A stretch of DNA of 20,976 bases from Lachnospiraceae bacterium UBA7093 (GCA_002492465.1 DKYT01000032.1:17715-38690); one strand, 5' to 3'; counted from the first letter of the stretch, positions 1 through 8,700 are shown. Made by a program: numbers and translations. The notes: generated by a model not told the origin, from the letters alone.

Positions 1-57
1 GGGATGAGCGTTCGCCTCACACGCGAGAGGTCATGGGTTCGAGCCCCATTGCTTCCA
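1..57 (+). tRNA. tRNA-Val (anticodon CAC), 3' part only
   Basis: The window opens inside a tRNA. The anticodon stem pairs 11-15 with 23-27 around a seven-base loop at 16-22 that holds CAC at 18-20. The variable loop is 28-32. The T stem pairs 33-37 with 45-49 around TTCGAGC at 38-44. The 3' acceptor strand is 50-56 with discriminator A at 57. CCA is not encoded. The 5' acceptor strand and most of the D arm lie outside the window. Anticodon CAC reads GUG valine codons. Confidence 0.85.
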
Positions 58-133
58 TTTTTTATGTGGAAAAATAAATGGAAAGCATAGGGAAAAGAAT
101 TGCAAGAAATCGTTTTTATTAGGAGGCAACGAA

Positions 134-1516
134 ATGACAACAGAATTAATGCGTCAATTGCTTTCAAAAGATGAAAAGATAACAATAGAATTTAAAGAAT
201 GCCAAAATGGAATTTATGATGATGTGTATGAAACAGTCTGTTCCTTTTCCAATCGCTATGGCGGATATATTATTATGGGTGTAAAAGATGGTGGAATACC
301 AATAGGTCTAAACCGGAACATGATGAAAGACATGAAGAAAAATTTTGTGAATCAGCTAAACAATCCGGATAAAATGTCGCCTACTTTATACTTGTCGATA
401 GAGGAGTTTGAATATGACGGAATGATGCTGTTATGGGTGTACGTACCGCCAACATCTACTGTTGAAAAATGTTCTAACAGAATATATGACAGGAACGAAG
501 ATGGTGATATGGATATTACAGATTCACCTATTCAACTTCAAAATATGTACAACAGAAAAAGTAACACCTATGTGGAACATAAAATTTTTCCATATGTTTC
601 ACTTAATGATTTGCGTCTGGATTTGATGAATAAGGTACGTAATCTTGCCAAAAGCCGAAAATCGGATCATGATTGGCTGCAAATGTCGGATCAGGATATT
701 TTAAAAAGTGCTGGATTGTGGGAAAAAGATTTTTCATCAGGAGTACAGGGATATAATTTGGCAGGAGTGTTGTTGTTTGGCAAAGATGAAGTAATACGTT
801 CCTGCTGTCCCGGCTACGTAACTGATGCAATTTATCGAGTGGAAAATTTAGACCGATATGATGACAGGTTACAGGTTGCCACTAATTTGATTGAATCATA
901 CGAGCTTCTCATGGGATTTGTTGCAAAGCATACTTCTGATAAATTTTTTCTTGTGGATAATGTAAATACAAGTATCAGAGATCTGATAGCCAGAGAGGTT
1001 ATTGGCAATATTTTAGTTCATAGAGACTTCTCCAGTGCTTATCCGGCAAAGTTGATTATTGAAAAAGACTGGTTAAAAACGGAGAATTGGTGCGTGCCCA
1101 GAAGGCATGGGAATATCATGAGCGATGAGTTTACACCATATCCTAAAAATCCGTTGATACAGCAATTCTTTGCGAATATTGGACGAACCGATACGATAGG
1201 TTCCGGTGTAAGAAATCTTTATAAATATACTCCAATCTATTCTGAAGGAGGAAAACCAGAGCTATTTGAAGATGATGTTTTCAAAATTTCTATTCCGCTG
1301 GATAAAATGGCGACAGAATCGGCAAAAGAAAGTAAGACATTATCTAAAAGAGAACAGAAAATTTATGATATGATTTGTGAGAATATTCATTTGTCAGTGG
1401 AACAGGTCATGGCAGAATTGGATATTTCGAGAGCAACTGTATTTAGAGATTACGCGAAAATCAAAAAAATTACAGGTGCATCATATGATAAAAGGACGTC
1501 CACATGGACTTTCTAG
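134..1516 (+). CDS. Schlafen/AlbA_2-domain ATP-binding protein with C-terminal helix-turn-helix
   Basis: Putative DNA- or RNA-binding regulator of the divergent-AAA/AlbA_2 family, 460 aa. The N-terminal part (about residues 15-130) has the AlbA_2 pattern: IEFKE, then SFSNRYGGYIIMGVKDGG. Around residues 285-300 the segment REVIGNILVHRDFS matches the GHKL-like ATP-binding module found in this family, and GRTDTIGSGVRNL follows near 350. The last 55 residues look like a winged helix (ISRATVFRDYAKIK). AGGAGG lies 7 bases before the ATG. It sits 76 bases after a tRNA gene and is visibly more AT-rich than the secretion operon downstream, which suggests horizontal acquisition at a tRNA. The family is common in mobile islands; its target and its physiological role cannot be told from sequence. 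Confidence 0.8.
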   Translation: MTTELMRQLLSKDEKITIEFKECQNGIYDDVYETVCSFSNRYGGYIIMGVKDGGIPIGLNRNMMKDMKKNFVNQLNNPDKMSPTLYLSIEEFEYDGMMLLWVYVPPTSTVEKCSNRIYDRNEDGDMDITDSPIQLQNMYNRKSNTYVEHKIFPYVSLNDLRLDLMNKVRNLAKSRKSDHDWLQMSDQDILKSAGLWEKDFSSGVQGYNLAGVLLFGKDEVIRSCCPGYVTDAIYRVENLDRYDDRLQVATNLIESYELLMGFVAKHTSDKFFLVDNVNTSIRDLIAREVIGNILVHRDFSSAYPAKLIIEKDWLKTENWCVPRRHGNIMSDEFTPYPKNPLIQQFFANIGRTDTIGSGVRNLYKYTPIYSEGGKPELFEDDVFKISIPLDKMATESAKESKTLSKREQKIYDMICENIHLSVEQVMAELDISRATVFRDYAKIKKITGASYDKRTSTWTF

Positions 1517-1835
1517 GATCTCAGTTTCATCTTGACATTAAGTGAATTTCACGCAGTATCATACAACCTGAGACTTCTTTGAGATTGAGAACGTCCTATT
1601 TTCAGGAATTTATGAGAGTGAACTATAGAAAGTCTCAAATCAGTCTCATTTTTTAATAAAATTTTGAGACTGACTTTACACCATCACAGCATCAGCTGCC
1701 AAGTGTTCTACGGGATAATCATGTGTTTGAACCTAGACACTGGCAATACGGCGTAACCGCATTCCTCCCGGAACTGATGCTGTCGATATGATTATACAAC
1801 AGGGATATCTTAGAATGCAAGGAGACGGGGAAAAT
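1517..1835. other. Non-coding stretch rich in inverted repeats
   Basis: No convincing gene is visible between the AlbA_2 gene and the acetyltransferase. The stretch holds the TGAGACT/AGTCTCA repeat cluster (1569-1672) and a separate perfect 10-bp inverted repeat: ACAGCATCAG at 1686-1695 against CTGATGCTGT at 1774-1783. It probably contains the 3' end of the first transcript and the leader of the next gene. I see no good -35/-10 pair. Confidence 0.5.
1569..1672. repeat. Cluster of TGAGACT/AGTCTCA inverted repeats with two alternative stems
   Basis: Copies of the 7-mer lie at 1569-1575 and 1665-1671 (TGAGACT) and at 1631-1637 and 1642-1648 (AGTCTCA). Segment 1569-1586 can pair imperfectly with 1631-1648, and six T residues follow at 1649-1654, which resembles a terminator. 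Alternatively TCAGTCTCA at 1641-1649 pairs perfectly with TGAGACTGA just downstream at 1664-1672. The two stems share the 1642-1648 copy and exclude each other. Function is unknown; the first stem may end transcription of the upstream gene. Confidence 0.5.
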
Positions 1836-2345
1836 ATGCTTGAAACGAAAGACCTGATCCTGGACAAGGCGAGATTTTCGGATTGGGAAGACATATATAG
1901 AAATGTGTGGCGTCATCCTGAATGTGCCAAATATATGGCGTGGCGTGTGACTGAAAATGACGAGGAGGCAAAAATCAGAATTCAAAAAACCATAGAGTTT
2001 CAAAAAACACATGACACTTATATGGTTTATGAAAAGGCATCCGGGGAGGCAATTGGGTTTGCAGGTGTGGAACAACTGTCAGCCGGTGTGTTTTCGGAAA
2101 CAGGGATATGCCTTGGACCCGATTATCAGCGAAGGGGCTACGGCAGACAGATTTTGCAATGTCTGATTCATTATTGTAAAGAACAGTTTAAGGCAAAGGA
2201 GTTTATCTATTTAACAAGGGAAGCCAATGCAGCCTCTAAAAAGCTTGCCTGCTCATTGGGATTTACCCTAAGGAGCCGGGAAGAAAAGGCGGATGAAAGA
2301 AACGGACAGATGTATCTGTTAGAGAAATACAGTTTGACACTGTAA
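1836..2345 (+). CDS. GNAT family N-acetyltransferase
   Basis: Acetyl-CoA-dependent N-acetyltransferase, 169 aa, of the RimJ/RimL-like type. The acetyl-CoA pyrophosphate-binding motif appears as QRRGYGRQIL near residue 98, after the strand FSETGICLGPDY. The tail ANAASKKLACSLGF is the usual GNAT C-terminal helix, where a neighbouring side chain packs against CoA. I chose the ATG at 1836 because AAGGAG at 1819-1824 stands 11 bases before it and the N terminus (MLETKDLILDKARFSDWEDI) is the normal family start; an in-frame ATG at 1788 would add 16 residues with no ribosome site. The substrate is not predictable. It converges with the muramidase gene, with 18 bases between their stops and no obvious terminator. 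Confidence 0.85.
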   Translation: MLETKDLILDKARFSDWEDIYRNVWRHPECAKYMAWRVTENDEEAKIRIQKTIEFQKTHDTYMVYEKASGEAIGFAGVEQLSAGVFSETGICLGPDYQRRGYGRQILQCLIHYCKEQFKAKEFIYLTREANAASKKLACSLGFTLRSREEKADERNGQMYLLEKYSLTL

Positions 2346-2363
2346 TTCCCGTTTCTGATATGC

Positions 2364-3017
2364 TTAAATCTCGTTTCCGTATAGAATGCTCAGGTCTACG
2401 TTCCCGGCAATTCCTTTGACCTGCCCATGGGAAGTGTACTGCCATGCATAGATCTCCCTGCCGATCTGTTTTTGGGGATTATAGCTTTCGTCAGGCTGAA
2501 AGGAGAAGTCCAGCTTTGTATCAGATTTATAGTACCGTGCAATCCAGTAAATATCGCATGTAATTTCCTGTGCATAAGGTCTTAGACAGGAACGATAAAA
2601 CGCCATTCCGGTGTAGACGCCAAAAGGACAGCCGACTTGTGTGATGACACCGGCGTAAGCGTTGATAATGTCTTTCAGCAGGGAACCTAATCCCCTTTGA
2701 CAGGAATTCTCTACATCCATCCACACGGTACATTTTCTGCCTGCCAGAATGGATAATACTTTTTGGGCATCTGCCTCAGCTTTTTCTACGGTGGTGGCAT
2801 AAGAGTAATTGTAAACGCCTCTGATTTTTATGCCATTGTCCTGACAGCCTTTCCAGTTCCGTTCAAAACAGGGATCTGGTTTCATGTCCTTGCGTATGAC
2901 TCTTAAAATGGCATTGTTTACCCCTTCTGCTTTTACAGAGCGCCAGTCAATTTCTTTTTGATTGGAAGAGACGTCTATGCACTTGACAGGAGGAGCAGCT
3001 TTTTTTCTTTTTTTCAT
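2364..3017 (-). CDS. Glycoside hydrolase family 25 (lysozyme-like) muramidase
   Basis: Predicted N-acetylmuramidase cutting the MurNAc-GlcNAc bond of peptidoglycan, 217 aa, a single GH25 domain. Diagnostic residues are Asp15 in CIDVSSNQ, the Asp101/Glu103 pair in WMDVEN, and Asp208 in GNVDLS near the C terminus; the first strand, the DxE motif and the terminal D are those of the GH25 barrel. I chose the start at 3017 because GGGAGA precedes it; an upstream in-frame ATG at 3059 adds 14 residues but has a poor site. The N terminus MKKRKKAAPPVKC has no hydrophobic segment, so there is no signal peptide or membrane anchor, as in phage endolysins. No cell-wall-binding repeats are attached. No holin or other phage gene is nearby, so it may be a phage relic or be released by another route. 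Confidence 0.85.
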   Translation of the reverse strand: MKKRKKAAPPVKCIDVSSNQKEIDWRSVKAEGVNNAILRVIRKDMKPDPCFERNWKGCQDNGIKIRGVYNYSYATTVEKAEADAQKVLSILAGRKCTVWMDVENSCQRGLGSLLKDIINAYAGVITQVGCPFGVYTGMAFYRSCLRPYAQEITCDIYWIARYYKSDTKLDFSFQPDESYNPQKQIGREIYAWQYTSHGQVKGIAGNVDLSILYGNEI

Positions 3018-3143
3018 GTTTTTTCTCCCTTTGATTTTCCTGATTGAAACGACTTTCATAGTTTTTCTTTGTATGATAAAATAACTATAAACTGCAATTA
3101 TGGAATTGAAGTGGAAATAATGTTGAAAGGAATGGCATGTGAT

Positions 3144-3211
3144 ATGAAAAGTCCCACGTAGAATGTGATTTTATGAAACCTTATAAAATACAGATAGAAA
3201 GGACTTTTCAT
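3144..3211. repeat. Nested inverted repeat covering the MFS gene's ribosome binding site
   Basis: ATGAAAAGTCC at 3144-3154 is the exact reverse complement of GGACTTTTCAT at 3201-3211. Inside it, ATTTTAT at 3168-3174 pairs with ATAAAAT at 3183-3189. The outer right arm begins within the AAAGGA motif (3198-3203) that would serve as ribosome binding site for the transporter starting at 3217. In RNA the structure could hide this site. It could instead be a DNA operator in the divergent region between the muramidase and the transporter. Confidence 0.55.
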
Positions 3212-3216
3212 GCACG

Positions 3217-4401
3217 ATGAAACGAAATATTTATTTGATGTATGCCATTGCCTTTTTGCAGGGAATGGTGTTTTATGGTCCCGTAGCGACTCTGTACAGG
3301 CAAAGCTATGGGGTATCCGTTTTTCAGATCACATTGATCGAGGGTATTTCTCTGATGCTGTGTATTTTGCTGGAAATGCCCTGGGGAATTGTGGCGGATA
3401 AAATCGGCTATAAGAGGACGATGGTTTTTTGCTGCGTTCTTTATTTTGCTTCTAAGATAGTATTCTGGCGGGCGGCAGGTTTTGGCTGGTTTTTGGCGGA
3501 AAGGGTCATGATCAGTGTGGTGATAGCAGGCTTGTCGGGTGTGGATACTAGTATTCTTTATCTATCATGTCAGAACCGGAAAAGCCAAAAGGTGTTTGGA
3601 ATCTATAACAGCCTGCAGATGGCGGGGCTGTTAGTCGCTGCAATGGTATTTTCCCTGTTTGTAGGGGCAAATTACCGGCTTTCCGGGCTGCTCACCGTGA
3701 TCAGCTATGGCTTTGCCGCAATTTTGTCGTTAGGGCTTCGGGAGGTAAAAAAGAGCGAAAAGGAGGAGAAGGAGGAGAAAGAGTCAGGACGGTTTAAGGA
3801 CATTCTGATGCAGACCCTCTGTAACAGGAATCTGCTTTTGTTTTTGGCAGGGGTGGCGTTTTTATCTGAATCCCATCAGGTGATTACGGTTTTTCTCAGT
3901 CAGCTGCAGTTTGAAAAATGTGGTTTGGCGCCTGATGCAATCGGGTATATTTACATTGTGACAACGCTTCTTGGAGGTTGTGGAATCTATTCTCTAAGAC
4001 TGACGAAAAAAGCCGGGATAAAGAGGATGGCGCTGCTTTTGGGAGGAGCCGGCGTTTTCTCCTGTATGATTCTTGCGATAACCTCTTATGCAATGCCATC
4101 GGTGTTTGGCATTTGGCTTTTCCGTCTTTCCAACAGCCTTTTTGAGCCTTTTCAGACAGAAATGCAGAACAGGCAGATTCATACCCGGTACCGGGCGACT
4201 GCCCTGAGTATTCATGCGATGATCATAGACTGTATCGGAGCGGGGACAAGTATGATGTTTGGTTTTCTTGCCCAAAGGAACCTCCAGAGCGCCTTCTTTT
4301 GGGGCGTTGGTTTGTGCGTGGCAAGCGTGTTTCTGTTTTGGTGTTGGTATCAAAAGACTGGAACAGGGATTGCCATGCACCAAGAGGAGAAAGCTGTATA
4401 A
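3217..4401 (+). CDS. Major facilitator superfamily (MFS) transporter
   Basis: Integral membrane secondary transporter, 394 aa, about twelve hydrophobic segments. The MFS motif A appears after the second segment as GIVADKIGYKRTMV (about residues 57-70). A charged cytoplasmic loop (KKSEKEEKEEKESGRFKD, near residue 180-195) splits the two six-helix halves as expected. The start at 3217 gives the usual short cytoplasmic N terminus MKRNIYLMYAIAFLQG; its ribosome site AAAGGA is about 13 bases away and is overlapped by an inverted repeat. An ATG at 3210 is better spaced but out of frame. The substrate cannot be predicted; drug or metabolite efflux are both possible. It is followed after 54 bases by a ZIP transporter and may be cotranscribed with it. 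Confidence 0.85.
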   Translation: MKRNIYLMYAIAFLQGMVFYGPVATLYRQSYGVSVFQITLIEGISLMLCILLEMPWGIVADKIGYKRTMVFCCVLYFASKIVFWRAAGFGWFLAERVMISVVIAGLSGVDTSILYLSCQNRKSQKVFGIYNSLQMAGLLVAAMVFSLFVGANYRLSGLLTVISYGFAAILSLGLREVKKSEKEEKEEKESGRFKDILMQTLCNRNLLLFLAGVAFLSESHQVITVFLSQLQFEKCGLAPDAIGYIYIVTTLLGGCGIYSLRLTKKAGIKRMALLLGGAGVFSCMILAITSYAMPSVFGIWLFRLSNSLFEPFQTEMQNRQIHTRYRATALSIHAMIIDCIGAGTSMMFGFLAQRNLQSAFFWGVGLCVASVFLFWCWYQKTGTGIAMHQEEKAV

Positions 4402-4455
4402 TAATAAATATAGAAGGCAGCATCCCGGGGCTGGGGGTGCGGAAAGAGGAAAAAT

Positions 4456-5250
4456 ATGAATCAGGCAATTACTTGGGCTGCCGGGGGTACGGGTTTTACT
4501 TTTTTAATGACCGCTCTCGGCGCCAGTGTGGTATTCATTTTTAAAAAGGAAATGGGAAAAAATATTCAGAGAGCTTTTTTAGGCTTTGCTGCGGGGGTTA
4601 TGATGGCGGCTTCCGTATGGTCTTTGCTGCTTCCTGCGATAGAGGAGACAGAAAGCATGGGGGGAATTCCCTGGATTCCGGCAGCAGGAGGATTCGTGCT
4701 GGGCGGTTTATTCCTGTATCTGTTGGATTTCCTGATGCCCCATCTCCATTTGGGAGAAAAAAGACCGGAGGGGATTAGAACTTCCTTTCACAGAACCACG
4801 CTGCTGGTGCTTGCGGTGACCCTTCATAATATCCCGGAGGGGATGGCGGTGGGGCTTGCCTTTGCCATGGCGGCGCAGCATCCTGGGGAACCGGCGCTTT
4901 ATGCATCGGCATTTGCCCTGGCGCTTGGAATCGGAATTCAGAATTTCCCGGAGGGAGCGGCAATTTCACTGCCCCTTCGGCAGGAGGGAATGAGCCGGCT
5001 GAAGGCATTTGTATTTGGCAGCCTGTCTGGGCTGGTAGAGTTGATCTTTGGAATTGGAATTACCTTGATTGCGGCGCAGATTACGCCCTATATGCCCTGG
5101 TTTCTCGCCTTTGCGGCGGGCGCTATGATCTATGTGGTGGTGGAGGAGCTGATACCTGAGGCAAACCAGGGAGAGCACTCCAATATGGGTACTATTGGCG
5201 TGATGGCAGGATTTTTAATTATGATGATTTTGGATGTGGCATTGGGATAA
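4456..5250 (+). CDS. ZIP family divalent metal transporter (GufA-like)
   Basis: Membrane importer for zinc or a related divalent metal, 264 aa, about eight transmembrane segments. The two metal-binding helices are clear: HNIPEG with His124 in the fourth segment and QNFPEG with Gln162 in the fifth, followed by VVVEELIPEA near residue 230. Gln in place of His in the second motif is usual in the bacterial GufA branch. The cytoplasmic loop carries HLHLGEKRPEG, a small histidine-containing metal-handling stretch. The ATG at 4456 is preceded by AGAGGAAAA. Selectivity (Zn, Mn, Fe, Cd) is not decided by these motifs. The stop codon lies three bases before the large foldback element, which may serve as the 3' end of this transcript. 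Confidence 0.9.
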   Translation: MNQAITWAAGGTGFTFLMTALGASVVFIFKKEMGKNIQRAFLGFAAGVMMAASVWSLLLPAIEETESMGGIPWIPAAGGFVLGGLFLYLLDFLMPHLHLGEKRPEGIRTSFHRTTLLVLAVTLHNIPEGMAVGLAFAMAAQHPGEPALYASAFALALGIGIQNFPEGAAISLPLRQEGMSRLKAFVFGSLSGLVELIFGIGITLIAAQITPYMPWFLAFAAGAMIYVVVEELIPEANQGEHSNMGTIGVMAGFLIMMILDVALG

Positions 5251-5253
5251 GGG

Positions 5254-5569
5254 ACGGCAGGGGGCATTTTGGCAGGGCATTACCCCAGGCGGAAGGCGGG
5301 ACGCCCATGGACACATATGGTTTCAGGACTTGCTCGAAATTGAATTTCACTAACGGAATGGGAAGATTTCTAAAACGGTGCGGGTCGGAGTATAGCGGCA
5401 TCCTTGCCGCATACTCCTGATTCTGCCATCCGTGGCAGAATCTCCCTGGGCATTCGTCCATTTCGTAAGTGAAATGACCAATTTCTCACGAAAGTCCTGA
5501 AACCATATGTGTCCATGGGCGTCCCGCCTTCCGCCTGGGGTAATGCCCTGCCAAAATGGCCCCTGCCGT
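5254..5569. repeat. 316-bp foldback element with 77-nt near-perfect inverted arms
   Basis: The left arm 5254-5330 and right arm 5493-5569 are reverse complements at 76 of 77 positions. Further in, ATTTCACT (5344-5351) pairs with AGTGAAAT (5468-5475). The centre carries two more hairpins: 5387-5417 (13 bp, one bulged A, loop TCCT) and 5419-5442 (10 bp, loop TCCG, a UNCG-type tetraloop). The whole therefore folds into a long stem ending in a fork. It has no coding capacity, no T-run and no obvious target-site duplication. It could be a dispersed miniature foldback element, a structured RNA, or a transcription barrier between the ZIP gene and the secretion operon. Confidence 0.85.
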
Positions 5570-5635
5570 GGATGTACCCTAATAGGGGAAAATAGTATAG
5601 GCTTTCTTAAAAAATTATAAACTGATAAGAATCTG

Positions 5636-5664
5636 TTGACAGAAAATGTTAATTCTGATACGGT
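5636..5664 (+). promoter_or_regulatory. Probable sigma-A promoter of the type VII secretion operon
   Basis: A perfect -35 TTGACA lies at 5636-5641, followed after 17 bases by TACGGT at 5659-5664, which matches the -10 consensus at only three positions. It stands about 110 bases before the essC start in an AT-rich region, the only sizeable gap before the operon. Confidence 0.45.
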
Positions 5665-5678
5665 AATATCACTTTCAA

Positions 5679-5694
5679 TGTTCGGTTCCGAACA
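5679..5694. promoter_or_regulatory. 7-bp dyad, candidate operator downstream of the promoter
   Basis: TGTTCGG and CCGAACA flank a TT centre, giving a perfect 7+7 dyad at 5679-5694. It begins about 15 bases after the proposed -10, in the early transcribed region, where a repressor would block transcription. The cognate regulator is unknown. Confidence 0.4.
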
Positions 5695-5775
5695 GAAAGC
5701 TTCTTATTATTTATTTTCTGATTTTTCAATTATAATTTCCACGATTTTTAGAATAGGCTTTTGGAGGTATTTTTG

Positions 5776-8700
5776 TTGACCTTAAATAAAAATTTGAATT
5801 CGGCAAGCCGTATTTTGCTGTTTTTTTGCGATGGGGCATGCACAAGAAGGCAACTGGCGGATATGCCTGGGGGTAAAACCAGATTGTTTCTTCCCAGGGA
5901 GGAAACAGGCTTATCCGGCGATTTTGAAATAACCCTTACTTACGGCGCAGAAGGGTGGAAAATAGGGGAAAAGGTTCTGAGCGAGAAGCTGCCTTTTTAT
6001 TTAGATACCGAGCATAAAGAGAAGGTGCTGCTTTTGCTTGGGAGCAAAGCCGCCTCGCTGCTGCCCGCCGGGAAAATCCAGTTGAGACAGGAGCGGGCGG
6101 TTGTGGTGGGGAATGCTTTTCAAAATGAGGTCTTTTATGACTGTTATTCCTTGGTGGACGCCCGGCATCTTACCATCTTTTTTGAGGACGATGATTGGAA
6201 GGTGCGGGGGCATGGAGGAAGGGGGATTTATCTAAACGGTAAAGCTCTTTGGGAGACGGAAAGCCTTAAAAAGGGGGATGTGATCGATCTTTACGGGCTT
6301 CGCATTTTGATTTTGCGAAACCTGCTGGTATGCGTTTCCTTCTGCGGGGTCTGTCGGGCGGCGGAGCGGGAGGAGATCAGGGAAGCTGAGAAATTGCACA
6401 GAGAAGAGAGAGAAAAGGCGGTCTGGATAGAACGCAGACATGACAGGGAGAGGGATCTTCACAAAGGAGAGTTTGAAATCATGCTGCCCGAGGTTCCCAA
6501 GACGGAACGGAAAATGCCCCTTCTCATTGGCTTGGGGCCTACCTTGACAATGGTTTTGCCCATGCTCCTGATGGCGCAGGTGAGCAGCCGGATGATGGGA
6601 GGCGGAAGCGGATTTTATTATATTTCGCTGGTTATGAGCGGGAGCAGCGCCCTTTTGGCGCTCTTTTGGGGAATGGTCAACCACTGGTACTCCCAAAGAA
6701 TGAAAAAAAGGGAGGAGAAGGAGAGGGAGAGGCAGTATTGGGAGTATCTTGAGGGAGCGGAGCATAAGCTTTTGGAGCAAAGCCGGGAAAATAAAGCAAT
6801 TTTGGAGAGCCGTTATCCGCCCTTGTCTGCTTTTTTAGGGGAAGAAAAAGGCAGCGCCCTTGTTCTGTGGAACCGCTATTTCCGGCAGAAGGGATTTTTG
6901 GCGCTTCGTATGGGGACAGGGGAAATACCTTTTCAAATCCAGGTAAAGACTTCTTTGGCGGGAAGAAAATTCGTACAGGGAAGGCTGGCGGAGGAAGGCA
7001 GAAAAACAGCGGAGAAATTTCAGGTTCTGAGTCAGGCGCCGGCGGTGATAGACTTTTACGAGCACCGGCAGGTGGGGATTTGCGGACCTCTCTACAGAGA
7101 GGGAAAAGGGGAAATTTTATTGCAGCTGCTTATGCAGATCGGGGCATGCCATTGTTATACGGAGGTGAAAATCGTCTGCTTTTATCATGAGGGCAAGTCC
7201 TGGGACCGAAAGATTGCAGATTGTATCAGATGGATGCCCCACAGCTGGTCGGCATGCCGGAAGGAAAGATATCTTGCAGGCAACGAGGCGGAAGCCGCCC
7301 GGATTTTGCCGCCGCTGACAAAGGAACTGCTCAGGGCAGGAGAAAAAGGTGAAAAGGGAATCCGGATTCCCTGGTATTTCGTGGTTCTGCTGCATGAGGA
7401 ATTGATCCGGGAGGAGGCGCTGTACCGCTGTATCACCGATCCGGAGAAGGGGTATCCGGTTAGCGTTCTATTTGCCGGTATGGAGCAGGAAGCGCTGCCT
7501 AAGAGCTGCAGATGCTTTGTGACAGGAACCTTAAAGGAAGGGGAGCTGCTGGATCTGGGAACGGACAGGATCAACCGCAGGAAAATCAGCCTGGAAGGGT
7601 GCAGCTACAAACAAGCGCAGACCTATGTAAGGAACACGGCGGGATTCAGAGTCAGGGAGGAGGAAGGAGACGTGCAAATCCCCGAGAAGGTACCCTTTTT
7701 ACAGCTTTACGGGTGCCGCAGGGTGGAAGAGCTGGAAAGCCAAAGCAGGTGGAAATTTTACGGCGCGGGGGATCGTTTGAAGGTGCCCATAGGCTGCAGA
7801 GGCGGCGGCAGTATCATTTATCTGGATATCCATGAGAAATTTCACGGTCCTCATGGGTTGATTGCCGGAACCACCGGATCCGGCAAAAGCGAGCTGATTC
7901 AGACCTATCTGCTGTCTGTGGCGGTGTCTTTTGGTCCAGAGGATGTGAATTTCTTTATGATCGATTACAAAGGCGGGGGAACCGGAAATTCTTTAAAGGA
8001 GCTTCCCCACTGCGCCGGCGTCATATCTAATTTATCAGGGAATCAAATCAAAAGAGCCATGTGGGCAATTACCAGTGAAAACAAGCGAAGACAAAAACTG
8101 CTGTCAGATTTTCAGGTGAATCATATCGATGCCTATACAAAGCTGTACAGAGAAAAAAAGGCAAAAAGTCCTATGCCTCATCTTATTTTAGTTGTGGATG
8201 AATTTGCGGAGCTGAAAAAAGAGGAGCCGGAATTTATGCAGGAAATCATTTCCCTGGCGCAGGTAGGGAGAAGCCTTGGGGTGCATTTAATCCTTGCCAC
8301 CCAGAAACCGGCAGGGACGGTGGACGACAAAATATGGAGCAATGCAAAATTCCGATTGTGCCTGCGGGTGCAGGACCGGCAGGACAGTATGGATATGCTT
8401 CACAATGGCGACGCGGCAATGCTTACCATGCCCGGACAGTGTTACCTGCAGATCGGAAATCACGAATATTACGAGCTTTTTCAGACAGGGTACTGTGGGG
8501 GGAGCTATGTGGAGGAAGAGCAGCGGAAGGTAAAAGCGGCGCTGTTGAAAAACACAGGCGAACGAGTGGAACCTGAGGCGGAAAAGGCATCCGGCAGGGT
8601 CAGCCAGATTCAGGCGCTGGTAGATTATGTAAACCATGTGGCAAGGGAAGGAGGCTATGCGCCTGCCCAGCCCCTCTGGCTTCCGGAACTGCCTGAAAGG

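Noticed and set aside
3210..3401. Plus-strand 63-codon frame starting 7 bases before the MFS start, better spaced from the ribosome site
   Set aside because: The MFS frame encodes a complete transporter with motif A; this frame has no recognisable product. A leader-peptide role is conceivable but it overlaps the transporter too deeply.
5219..5461. Minus-strand 80-codon frame over the foldback
   Set aside because: Its sequence is half of a palindrome, so the frame is a by-product of the inverted arm; there is no ribosome site.
5254..5569. Foldback as an insertion sequence
   Set aside because: The interior is only 162 bases with no transposase, and no target-site duplication is visible at the edges.
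5761..5775. TTG at 5761 as the essC start
   Set aside because: The GGAGG ribosome site begins inside this codon, so initiation must be downstream, at 5776 (or 5773).
6232..6780. Minus-strand frame of 182 codons inside essC
   Set aside because: It is a shadow of the essC reading frame; its protein is low in complexity and unrecognisable.
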